Assembly (NCBI RefSeq): GCF_001905125.1
Contig: NZ_LWLE01000038.1
Coordinates: forward strand, 1-64,000
Reading direction: 5' to 3'
DNA: 64,000 bases
From: Streptomyces sp. TSRI0281
Lineage (GTDB): Bacteria; Actinomycetota; Actinomycetes; Streptomycetales; Streptomycetaceae
In this document: positions 8,132 to 16,073 of the stretch, one piece after another
Position numbering within the stretch: position 1 is the first letter of the stretch
How the letters are laid out: each line of letters starts with the position of its first letter
Translations under genes and position numbers: made by a program
Notes under the pieces: generated by a model
Database searches by the model: none
Told to the model about the DNA's origin: nothing
The model's input: the letters and a program-made list of their open reading frames with translations, nothing else

Positions 8132-9033
8132 CGACGAATGCGGCACGAACAGTCTTTCTTTTGGCGCACACCGGCCGGCCGGCCGCGATCCGGAGCGCGG
8201 AACTCGTCGTGCAGGGGCTGCTGCGCAGCGGCCTCGGTGTGCGGGTCCTGGCGACCGAGGCGGCCGATCTGCCGCTGCCGCCGTCCGTGGAGACGGTCAC
8301 GGACACCACACCGGCGGCCGTGGACGGCTGCGAGCTGCTGATCGTCCTCGGCGGGGACGGCACGCTGCTGCGCGGCGCGGAGTTCTCCCGGGCCTCCGGC
8401 GTCCCGATGCTGGGGGTCAACCTCGGCCGGGTCGGCTTCCTCGCCGAGGCCGAGCGGGACGACCTGGACAAGGTGGTCGACCGGGTCGTCACCCGCGCGT
8501 ACCAGGTCGAGGAACGGATGACGCTCGATGTGCTCGTGCACAGCAACGGTGCCATCGTGCACACCGACTGGGCGCTCAACGAGGCGGCCGTGCAGAAGGT
8601 GTCGCCCGAACGGATGCTGGAGGTCGTGCTGGAGATCGACGGCCGGCCGGTGACCGGGTTCGGCTGCGACGGGATCGTCTGTGCGACCCCGACCGGTTCG
8701 ACGGCGTACGCCTTCTCGGCGGGCGGGCCCGTCGTCTGGCCCGAGGTCGAGGCGCTCCTGATGGTGCCGATCAGCGCTCACGCGCTCTTCGCCAAGCCTC
8801 TGGTGACCTCGCCGAACTCGGTCCTCGCCGTCGAGGTCCAGCCGCACACCCCGCACGGGGTGCTCTGGTGCGACGGCCGCAGGACCGTCGAGCTTCCGGC
8901 GGGCGCACGGGTCGAGGTGCGGCGTGGCGCGGTGCCCGTACGGCTGGCCAGGCTGCACCAGGCCTCGTTCACGGACCGGCTGGTGGCGAAGTTCGCGCTG
9001 CCGGTCTCGGGCTGGCGGGGCGCGCCCAACTGA
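8128..9033 (+). CDS. nadK: NAD kinase
   Basis: 301 residues. It makes NADP from NAD and ATP (or polyphosphate). The diagnostic GGDGTLLRG motif, NLGRVGFLAE and CATPTGSTAYAFSAGGP are all present, and the length fits the actinobacterial enzymes. The start appears to be TTG at 8128, overlapping the tlyA TGA stop. No better GTG or ATG exists before the conserved TVFLLAHTGRP strand. It follows tlyA and precedes recN with 97 nt in between, the usual actinobacterial arrangement. Confidence 0.95.
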   Translation: MTTNAARTVFLLAHTGRPAAIRSAELVVQGLLRSGLGVRVLATEAADLPLPPSVETVTDTTPAAVDGCELLIVLGGDGTLLRGAEFSRASGVPMLGVNLGRVGFLAEAERDDLDKVVDRVVTRAYQVEERMTLDVLVHSNGAIVHTDWALNEAAVQKVSPERMLEVVLEIDGRPVTGFGCDGIVCATPTGSTAYAFSAGGPVVWPEVEALLMVPISAHALFAKPLVTSPNSVLAVEVQPHTPHGVLWCDGRRTVELPAGARVEVRRGAVPVRLARLHQASFTDRLVAKFALPVSGWRGAPN

Positions 9034-9130
9034 TGCTCCGGCGGTCCGTCGCGGGGGGTCCTCCGGTGCCCGGGAGAGTGAATTGACGACCGGGGGCCGT
9101 CACACACCGGCTCGCGGACCTCGTAAGGTC

Positions 9131-10876
9131 ATGTCCGTGTTGGAGGAGATGCGGATACGGTCGCTCGGAGTCATCGACGACGCGGTGGTGGAGCTGTCAC
9201 CCGGCTTCACCGCGGTGACGGGCGAGACCGGAGCGGGCAAGACCATGGTCGTCACCAGTCTCGGGCTGCTGCTCGGCGGGCGCGCCGACCCTGCCCTGGT
9301 GCGGATCGGTGCCAAGGCGGCGGTCGTCGAGGGGCGAATCACCGTCTCCGAGGGCGACGCGGCCGCGCTGCGCGCCGAGGAGGCCGGTGCGGAACTCGAC
9401 GACGGCGCGTTGCTGATCAGCCGTACCGTTTCGGCGGAGGGGCGCTCCCGGGCGCACCTCGGAGGCAGATCCGTGCCTGTGGGGGTGCTGGCAGAGCTGG
9501 CCGACGAACTTGTCGCCGTGCACGGTCAGACCGACCAGCAGGGACTGCTCAAGCCCGCACGGCAGCGGCAGGCCCTGGACCGGTACGCGGGCGGCGGCGT
9601 CGATGTCCCGCACGCCAAGTACGCGGCGGCCTACCGGCGGCTGCGGGCCGTCGTCACGGAGCTCGACGAGCTGACCACCCGTGCCCGGGAACGGGCCCAG
9701 GAAGCGGATCTGCTGCGTTTCGGCCTCGACGAGGTCGCCGGGGTCGAGCCGCTGGCCGGGGAGGACACCGAACTGGCGGCCGAGGCCGACCGGCTCGGTC
9801 ACGCCGAGGCCCTAGCCTCCGCCGCGGCGCTCGCGCACACCGCGCTCGTGGGCGATCCCGAGGACCCGGAGGGCATCGACGCCACGACCGTGGTCGCGGC
9901 CGCCGGCCGGTCCCTGGACGCGGTGCGGGCCCACGACCCGGTCCTGGCCGCGCTGGCGGACCGGATCGGCGAGATCTCCATTTTGCTCGCCGACGTGGGC
10001 GGGGAGCTGTCCGGGTACGCGGATCAGCTGGACGCCGATCCGCTGCGGCTGGCCGCGGTCGAGGAGCGGCGGGCCGCCCTCACGGCGCTGACCCGTAAGT
10101 ACGGCGCGGACATCGGCGCCGTGCTGGCCTGGGCCGAGGAGGGCGCGGGCCGGCTCACCGAGCTGGAGGGCGACGACGACCGGATCGGCGAGCTGACGGC
10201 GGAGCGGGACGCGTTGCGCGCCGAACTGTCCGGACTCGGCCAGGCGTTGACCGACGCCCGTACGGAGGCGGCGGCGCGCTTCGCCGAGGCGGTGACCGCC
10301 GAGCTGGCCTCCCTCGCGATGCCGCACGCCCGGGTCTCGTTCGCCGTCCGGCAGACCGAGGCGCCGGACGAGGCCTCCGGCATCGACATCGGAGGGCGGA
10401 GCGTCCTCTACGGCCCGTCCGGTGCCGACGAGGTCGAGCTGCTGCTGGCCCCGCACCCCGGGGCCCCGCCCCGGCCGATCGCCAAGGGTGCCTCGGGCGG
10501 TGAGCTGTCCCGGGTGATGCTCGCCGTCGAGGTGGTCTTCGCGGGCTCCGCCCCCGTACCGACGTACCTCTTCGACGAGGTCGACGCGGGCGTCGGCGGC
10601 AAGGCGGCGGTCGAGGTCGGCCGCCGTCTGGCGAAGCTCGCCAAGTCGGCCCAGGTGGTGGTGGTGACGCACCTGCCGCAGGTGGCGGCCTTCGCGGACC
10701 GGCAGCTGCTGGTCGAGAAGACGGTGGACGGCTCGGTGACCAGGAGCGGTGTCACGGTCCTGGAGGGCGAGGACCGGGTGCGGGAGCTGTCCCGGATGCT
10801 GGCCGGCCAGGAGGACTCCGAGACGGCACGGGCGCACGCCGAGGAACTGCTGGCCACGGCACGGGCGGACGGCTGA
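9131..10876 (+). CDS. recN: DNA repair protein RecN
   Basis: 581 residues, SMC-like ATPase acting in double-strand-break repair. Walker A GETGAGKT lies near the N-terminus. The long central region is helical/coiled-coil (…LRAEEAGAELDD… to …GELTAERDALRAELSGL…). The C-terminus carries signature KGASGGELSRVMLAVE, Walker B TYLFDEVDAGVGG and the H-region VVTHLPQVAAFAD. Length matches the family. ATG at 9131 is favoured; MRIRSLG at 9149 or the TTG just before it are alternatives because the site before 9131 (taagg) is weak. It closes the tlyA-nadK-recN cluster. Confidence 0.95.
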   Translation: MSVLEEMRIRSLGVIDDAVVELSPGFTAVTGETGAGKTMVVTSLGLLLGGRADPALVRIGAKAAVVEGRITVSEGDAAALRAEEAGAELDDGALLISRTVSAEGRSRAHLGGRSVPVGVLAELADELVAVHGQTDQQGLLKPARQRQALDRYAGGGVDVPHAKYAAAYRRLRAVVTELDELTTRARERAQEADLLRFGLDEVAGVEPLAGEDTELAAEADRLGHAEALASAAALAHTALVGDPEDPEGIDATTVVAAAGRSLDAVRAHDPVLAALADRIGEISILLADVGGELSGYADQLDADPLRLAAVEERRAALTALTRKYGADIGAVLAWAEEGAGRLTELEGDDDRIGELTAERDALRAELSGLGQALTDARTEAAARFAEAVTAELASLAMPHARVSFAVRQTEAPDEASGIDIGGRSVLYGPSGADEVELLLAPHPGAPPRPIAKGASGGELSRVMLAVEVVFAGSAPVPTYLFDEVDAGVGGKAAVEVGRRLAKLAKSAQVVVVTHLPQVAAFADRQLLVEKTVDGSVTRSGVTVLEGEDRVRELSRMLAGQEDSETARAHAEELLATARADG

Positions 10877-10907
10877 CGGACGGGGGGCGGCGGTACGGGG
10901 CGGCCCC

Positions 10908-11000
10908 GGACCGGCCTCGACCGGGCCCTCGTACCGGCCCCGGACCGGCCTCGACCCGGCCCTCGTACCCGCCCCGGACCGGCCTCGCCCCGGCCCCCCG
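10908..11000. repeat. 34-bp GC-rich tandem repeat, 2.7 copies
   Basis: Units begin ggaccggcctcgaccc at 10908, 10942 and 10976; the first two are 34 bp and nearly identical, the third is cut short. They lie just after recN in the non-coding stretch 10877-11295 and sit in front of the next gene's leader. The rest of that stretch contains a palindrome at 11156-11169 and no gene. Confidence 0.75.
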
Positions 11001-11155
11001 ACGGCTCGACCCGCCCCACACCCCTGGGACGGTCCGGAGGCGCTTGTCGGCTCGTCCCCTGCACCCATGGGCGCCGGGCGCGCTCTCTTCGCGCTCCGGG
11101 CGTGCGCTCAGGGGGATGGTCCGTACCAGGGGCGGCAACTTCACGCCAGGCACTT

Positions 11156-11169
11156 CACTCGTACGAGTG
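11156..11169. promoter_or_regulatory. 14-bp perfect palindrome upstream of glycosyltransferase
   Basis: cactcgtacgagtg is fully self-complementary and lies 126 nt before the glycosyltransferase start in otherwise non-coding DNA. It could be a dimeric-repressor operator. This is a guess from symmetry alone. Confidence 0.3.
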
Positions 11170-11295
11170 GTGCGGTGCGTCCGGTTGTCGACGAGGGTGC
11201 CGCAGCAACGTTCCTGCGGTCCCGGAACGTGCGTACGGACTGGCATCCTTGGCGAGTACCCACCGCCGACTCGGGAGCCCCGGGAGCCATTCAAC

Positions 11296-12393
11296 GTGTC
11301 ACATCTGCGTACGGTCCAAGTCCTGGGCGGCGGCAGTGCGGGCAGCAGCGCGCACGTCGGTTCGCTGGCCGCGGGACTGATCGCCAGGGGAGTGCAGGTC
11401 ACCGTCTGTGCCCCGGCCGCAGTGGACCGCGTCTACGACTTCCCGGCGACGGGGGCCCACTTCGCCCCCGTGCCCCGGCGCAGCGACCCGGCCGCCGTCG
11501 CCGCGCTGCGCGCCGCCTGCGCGGGCGCGGACGTCGTGCACGCCCATGGGCTGCACGCGGCCGTGCGTACCGCTCTCGCCCTCAGCGGCCGTACGGTTCC
11601 GCTGGTCATGACCTGGCACACCCGCGTCCATGCCGAAGGTGCCCGTCGGCGGATGCTGCAACTGCTGGAGCGAAGGGCCGCGCGGGCGGTGGACGTTGTA
11701 CTCGCCCCGTCGTCGGACCTGGTGGACCGGGCGCGCGGCCGAGGGGCGCGCGATGCCCGCCTCGCACCGGTCGCCGTTCCGGTCGCCCGGTTCTCCGACA
11801 CCGTCCACGGCGCCAAGGTGCGGGCCGAACTGGGAGCGGTGGGGCGCCCGTTGCTGATGGCAGCCGGTAGTCTCGTACCGCATCACGGATTCGACAGCCT
11901 GCTGGACGCCGCTCGGGTATGGCGTGAACTCGACCCGGCGCCCCTGCTGATCATCGCGGGCGAGGGGCGGGACCGGGCGGCGCTGCAACGGCGCGTCAGC
12001 GAAGAGGAGTTGCCGGTCTCTCTCCTCGGGTGCCGCAGCGATATCGGTGAACTGCTGGCCGCCGCCGACGTGGCGGTCGTGCCCAGCCGCTGGGAGGCCC
12101 GGTCACTGCTGACGCAGGAGTCGCTGCGGCTGGGGGTGCCGCTGGTCGCCACCGCGGTCGGCGGGGTGCCCGAACTCGTGGGTGACGCCGCGGAACTGGT
12201 CCCGTACGGGAACGCCGAGGCGCTGGCCCGTACCGTCGTGCGGCTGCTCGGCGATCCGCGGCGACGCGAGCGGCTCGCCGAGGCGGGGCGGATCCGGGCG
12301 GCCGACTGGCCCACCGAGGACGACACGATCGCCCAAGTGCTCAGCGTGTACGACGAGTTGGCGCAGCCTCTGGCGGCGCCCCGAGTGCGTTGA
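11296..12393 (+). CDS. GT4-family glycosyltransferase
   Basis: 365 residues. An N-terminal Rossmann-like domain begins LRTVQVLGGGSAGSSAHVGSLAAGL. The C-terminal domain has PLLMAAGSLVPHHGF, ADVAVVPSRWEARSLLTQESLRLGVPLVATAVGGVPELV, the GT-B/GT4 nucleotide-sugar site with its second Glu. It should transfer a sugar from a nucleotide donor; donor and acceptor are unknown. GTG start at 11296 is chosen because the protein aligns with the domain start and a cgggag site precedes it; the frame is open further upstream. It stands alone between recN and a divergent-facing regulator on the minus strand. Confidence 0.88.
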   Translation: MSHLRTVQVLGGGSAGSSAHVGSLAAGLIARGVQVTVCAPAAVDRVYDFPATGAHFAPVPRRSDPAAVAALRAACAGADVVHAHGLHAAVRTALALSGRTVPLVMTWHTRVHAEGARRRMLQLLERRAARAVDVVLAPSSDLVDRARGRGARDARLAPVAVPVARFSDTVHGAKVRAELGAVGRPLLMAAGSLVPHHGFDSLLDAARVWRELDPAPLLIIAGEGRDRAALQRRVSEEELPVSLLGCRSDIGELLAAADVAVVPSRWEARSLLTQESLRLGVPLVATAVGGVPELVGDAAELVPYGNAEALARTVVRLLGDPRRRERLAEAGRIRAADWPTEDDTIAQVLSVYDELAQPLAAPRVR

Positions 12394-12435
12394 GCGCACG
12401 GGGCGCCGAAACTCCGGCCCCGTGCGGCGGCGACG

Positions 12436-14088
12436 TCATCCGGCGTGGCGGCGGGCCCGCAGCGCCAGGCTGAGGGCCAGTACCGTCTGCGGGTCGTCCA
12501 GGTCGGTGCCGAGCAGTTCACCGATGCGGGCCAGCCGGTTGTAGAGCGTCTGCCGGTTCAGATGCAGCTCGCGCGCCGTCTCCGCCTTGCGGCCCGCATG
12601 GGCGAGGTACTCCTCCAGGGTGGGCAGCAGCGCGGGGCGCGAGGTGCGGTCGTGATCGCGCAGCGGGCCGATCGCCCGGTCCACGAAGGCCGCCAGGTCC
12701 GGATGGTCCCGCAGCCGCCACAGCAGCAGGTCGATGTCCAGCCGCCGGGCGTCGTACCACGGCCGGTCGCTCAGCCCCTGCGCCGCCGCGGCCGTCTCCG
12801 CCGCGTGCCGCAGCCCCGCCCCGGCCGCCGCCCAGCCGCCCGCGACGCCGACCACCACGACCGGCGGATGGGCCCCCGCCCGCTCCAGCCCGGCCCGCTC
12901 CACGCCCGCCCGCAGCGCCGCCGCCACCCGGTCCGCGACCGCGGTGCGTTCGCTCTCCGAGCGCAGGCCCAGCAGCAGCGGCACCCGGCCCTCCACGGGT
13001 CGCACCCCCAGCAGAACCGGCACGCCGACGGAGGACAGCTCCTCCAGCACGGCGCGGGCCAGCAGCGCCCAGTTGCCCGAGAGGGACAGCTCGGGGGCCA
13101 GCCGCATCACGACCGGGAGCAGCGGGGTGTCGCCGGGCTTGAAACCGAGCACCCTGGCCTGCGCGGGCGCGTCCTCCGGGGCGATCCGGCCCTCCGCGAG
13201 GTCGGTGAGGAAGTCGCCCCGGCCGCGGGCCGCCAGCTCCTCCTCCTGCCGCGCCTGCATCAGGACGACCGCGAGGATGCCCGCCGCCCGCTCCGCCGCC
13301 ATACGGTGCACGGTCACCAGCGGACCGGACACGGCGAGCAGCACCAGCCTGGCCCGTACCGAACCGGTACCCGGGCCACCGCCCGGAACATCCACCAGCA
13401 CCGCGCCGGTCGGCGGTGTCTCGCGGGCCGCCCGGCCGCCGCGCATGCCGTCCCAGACCTGGAGCGGGTCGGCGCCCACCGGGCCGGTGCCGGTGCCGGC
13501 CGCGTACAGGAGCTGGCCGTCGGGTGTTTCGAGGAAGACCGGGTTGGCGGTGAAGTCCGCCAGGATGCCGAGGACCTGCGGTACGCCACCCCCGCCGAGC
13601 AGGGCGTGCGTGCAGCGCCGGTGCACCTCCTCGGCCTGCTGGAGCAGCGCGTAGTGCCCGTTGACGATCTCGGTGTGGACCTCTTCGGTGACCGCGACGA
13701 ACGGCACCTCGCGGTGCAGCTGGACCAGGGGCAGCCCGGCCGCCCGCGCGGCGTCCACGATGGACGCGGGCAGCCTGCTGAAGCGCGGGCCCAGCTCGAC
13801 CACGAGGGCGGCGATGCCGCGGTCGGCGAGTCTGCGGACGAACGCGCGCTGCTCGGCGGGGCGGGTGCCCAGGCCCAGACCGGTGGTGAGGAGCAGCTCG
13901 CCGCCCTTGAGCAGGGAGGCGATGTTCGGCACCTCGCCCGCGTGCACCCAGCGCACCGTACGGTTCAGCCGCTCGGCGCCGGCCACCACCTCCGGGAGCC
14001 CGCCGCGCAGGCCGGGCAGTTCCAGCGCGCGTCGGACGGTGATTCCGCCTTGGCTCTCCACAGACTTCGGCCTCGTGCTTCCACTCAC
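12436..14088 (-). CDS. PucR-family transcriptional regulator
   Basis: 550 residues. The N-terminal PucR ligand domain starts ITVRRALELPGLRGGLPEVVAGAERLNR with WVHAGEVPNIASLLKGGELLLTTG. A central domain follows, and the C-terminal helix-turn-helix of the PucR type reads TLEEYLAHAGRKAETARELHLNRQTLYNRLARIGELLG. PucR-type regulators often sense purine or amino-acid catabolites. The target here is not evident. The start is GTG 14088; a GTG at 14061 preceded by acgagg is equally possible. The gene converges on the glycosyltransferase (43 nt between stops). Confidence 0.9.
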   Translation of the reverse strand: MSGSTRPKSVESQGGITVRRALELPGLRGGLPEVVAGAERLNRTVRWVHAGEVPNIASLLKGGELLLTTGLGLGTRPAEQRAFVRRLADRGIAALVVELGPRFSRLPASIVDAARAAGLPLVQLHREVPFVAVTEEVHTEIVNGHYALLQQAEEVHRRCTHALLGGGGVPQVLGILADFTANPVFLETPDGQLLYAAGTGTGPVGADPLQVWDGMRGGRAARETPPTGAVLVDVPGGGPGTGSVRARLVLLAVSGPLVTVHRMAAERAAGILAVVLMQARQEEELAARGRGDFLTDLAEGRIAPEDAPAQARVLGFKPGDTPLLPVVMRLAPELSLSGNWALLARAVLEELSSVGVPVLLGVRPVEGRVPLLLGLRSESERTAVADRVAAALRAGVERAGLERAGAHPPVVVVGVAGGWAAAGAGLRHAAETAAAAQGLSDRPWYDARRLDIDLLLWRLRDHPDLAAFVDRAIGPLRDHDRTSRPALLPTLEEYLAHAGRKAETARELHLNRQTLYNRLARIGELLGTDLDDPQTVLALSLALRARRHAG

Positions 14089-14225
14089 CTACGAAACGGG
14101 CAGCAGCCCTGGTCAGGAAGCTACCCGGCGGTCGGCCCCCGCGTCACGCGCGGACGGTGGCGGGCCCGATGTCGTGATGGAGACGGAACACGTCGTGCGG
14201 GGCCCGGTGCGGCCCGGAGGGGCCG

Positions 14226-14768
14226 TCACCACTGTCGGTGCACGGTCGCCTTGCCTCCGGTCACCAGGCTTGCCGGCGGAACGTCATCGGCCACGACCGC
14301 GCCGGCGGCGACCACGGCATCGCGGCCGATGCTGACGCCGGGCAGGATCGTGGCACCGGCGCCGATCCACACGTTCTCCGCCACGTCGATGGGTCCGCCG
14401 CTCAGCCAGCCCCGTCGCTCCTCCGGGTCGACCGGGTGACCGACGGTGATGAACGTGACCTTCGGCCCGACCATCACGCGCTCGCCGAGCCGGATGCCGG
14501 CGTAGTCCAGGAACGTGCAGTTCTGGTTGATGAACACCCGCTCCGCGAGGTCCAGGCGAAGGCCGTGGTCCGTGTAGAAGGGCGGATAGACCGTGACTTT
14601 CCCGGGCAGCGGCTTGCCGAGGATCTGCTCGAACAGTTCCGCCTTGCCCGCTTCGTCCTCGAAGGGCAGGACGTTCAGACGGGAGGTGAGCTCGGTGGCC
14701 CGCAGGACCCTCTCGGCCATGGCCTGGAACTCTGCGCTGTGGATGCGCAGGAGACGGTCGTTGGACAT
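14226..14768 (-). CDS. Maltose/galactoside O-acetyltransferase family protein
   Basis: 180 residues with left-handed beta-helix hexapeptide repeats (…VWIGAGATILPGVSIGRDAVVAAGAVVADDVP…) and an N-terminal helical cap like Maa/LacA. The catalytic His is in TVGHPVDPEERR, and FINQNCTFLDYAGIRLGERVMVGPKV matches the acyl-CoA binding coils. It would acetylate a sugar or thioglycoside from acetyl-CoA; the acceptor is unknown. ATG with agaaagg 8 nt upstream. A 22-bp tandem repeat lies right upstream and the LysR regulator lies behind it in the same direction, 86 nt away. Confidence 0.88.
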   Translation of the reverse strand: MSNDRLLRIHSAEFQAMAERVLRATELTSRLNVLPFEDEAGKAELFEQILGKPLPGKVTVYPPFYTDHGLRLDLAERVFINQNCTFLDYAGIRLGERVMVGPKVTFITVGHPVDPEERRGWLSGGPIDVAENVWIGAGATILPGVSIGRDAVVAAGAVVADDVPPASLVTGGKATVHRQW

Positions 14769-14780
14769 GCCACGAACCTT

Positions 14781-14824
14781 TCTGGTGTACCGGTGGTTGG
14801 ACTCTGGCGTACCGGTGGTTGGAC
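14781..14824. repeat. 22-bp tandem repeat before the acetyltransferase gene
   Basis: tctggYgtaccggtggttgg(ac) occurs twice head to tail (14781-14802, 14803-14824), differing at one base. Each unit contains the palindrome accggt. It lies 13 nt upstream of the acetyltransferase ATG and abuts its Shine-Dalgarno. It could be a pair of regulator sites or simply a slippage product. Confidence 0.85.
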
Positions 14825-14854
14825 GGGACCACTGGGCGCCGGTGGAGGCTGCTC

Positions 14855-15856
14855 TCAGCAGCCGGTCGCGTCACCCTGCCGGGGTGGGGACCTGCGGACA
14901 TCTGCGCTGTCGTCGGCGCCGCGCCGTGGTGCCGTGGCCCAGGACGGGAGCCAGACCGGCCCGGGGAGGACCGGCAGGCTTTCGAGGTGGGTGATGATCC
15001 CGCGGAGTCCCGGGTGCGGATTCGTCCTGGGGAGGATGAGGGAGAGCGGGTAGGCGAGCGTCGGATTCACGACGGGGATGCGGCGCAGGTCGTGGCTCGC
15101 CGGCCAGATGTACCGGTCGCGTGCCCCGACGAGGGTGGCCACGTCCGCGGAGTCCGCGAGGGTGTCCAGGAGCACTTCGTCCCCGAAGTGCGGGCCTGCC
15201 GCGTCGATGCGCAGGTCGAAGTCGGTGGCGAGCTGATCGTAGAACTCCGACCATTCGCTTCGGGGCGCGATGCCCGGTACCCAGATCCGGTGTTTGCGCA
15301 GCTGGGGTGGTGTGAGACTGCGCGCGGAAGCGAGCGGATGTCCCGGGCCGACGAGGAGTTCCAGCGGAGAGGCGAACGCGTGGATCATCCGCACGTCGGG
15401 CGGCAGTGCGTCCGGGGTGGTGACGGTACGGAACGAGGCGTCGATATCGCCCGCTTCGACAGCGGCGACCGCCACGCGTGGGTCGTCGACCCGGAGGGTC
15501 ACCACATCGAGGTCGGTCTCGGGATGCGACCGCCAGTAGTCGTGCAGCACCACGGCCTGCGCGCTTCGCAGCCCGAGAACGTCGATCCGAAGGGCCCGGG
15601 AGCCCGGCCTGACCGCGCCGATGGCGCGCTCCATACCCGCGACGATGCTCCGCGCGTGGGGGAGGAACGCCTGGCCGTCGAGCGTCAGCTCGACCCCTCG
15701 GGCGGTACGGGTGAACAGCCGGACCTCCAGCTCGCGCTCCAGGGCGGCGATCCGCTTGGAGACCGCCTGCTGCGTCACGCCCAGCTCATCGGCCGCATGC
15801 TGCAACTGTCCGATCTCGGCCGCCCGGACGAACGAGCGCAATGCCTCGGTGTTCAC
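14855..15856 (-). CDS. LysR-family transcriptional regulator
   Basis: 333 residues. An N-terminal winged helix MNTEALRSFVRAAEIGQLQHAADELGVTQQAVSKRIAALEREL is followed by RLFTRTARGVELTLDGQAFLPHAR and a periplasmic-binding-like effector domain (…LDVVTLRVDDPRVAVAAVEAGDIDASFR…). LysR proteins usually act on an adjacent gene; here the acetyltransferase lies immediately downstream in the same direction, and nothing is divergent within 200 bp. The C-terminal 25 residues (…RRGADDSADVRRSPPRQ…) look disordered. Confidence 0.92.
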   Translation of the reverse strand: MNTEALRSFVRAAEIGQLQHAADELGVTQQAVSKRIAALERELEVRLFTRTARGVELTLDGQAFLPHARSIVAGMERAIGAVRPGSRALRIDVLGLRSAQAVVLHDYWRSHPETDLDVVTLRVDDPRVAVAAVEAGDIDASFRTVTTPDALPPDVRMIHAFASPLELLVGPGHPLASARSLTPPQLRKHRIWVPGIAPRSEWSEFYDQLATDFDLRIDAAGPHFGDEVLLDTLADSADVATLVGARDRYIWPASHDLRRIPVVNPTLAYPLSLILPRTNPHPGLRGIITHLESLPVLPGPVWLPSWATAPRRGADDSADVRRSPPRQGDATGC

Positions 15857-16008
15857 CGGTTCACCTTAGGCGTGCACAACCGGTCGTTGTGGCTCGCCGG
15901 GGGTCGGTTGTCCGATGGCGCTCCTGCGCGGTTGATGTGCGGGAACGCCGGATCCCCTGTCCTGCCGGCCACGCGGTGGACAGCACCGGTGGGAAAGGGC
16001 AGGGGATC

Positions 16009-16073
16009 CGGGATCCTGCGGCGTTCCGCGTCGCGTCAGCCGCGGGATCCTGCGCGTTCCGCGTCGCGTCAGC
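16009..16073. repeat. 31/32-bp near-perfect direct repeat at the 3' end of the GH15 gene
   Basis: cgggatcctgcg followed by cgttccgcgtcgcgtcagc occurs at 16009-16040 and 16043-16073 (one has an extra g). The second copy covers the GH15 stop codon at 16069-16071. The flanking stretch 15857-16068 has no gene. Confidence 0.85.
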
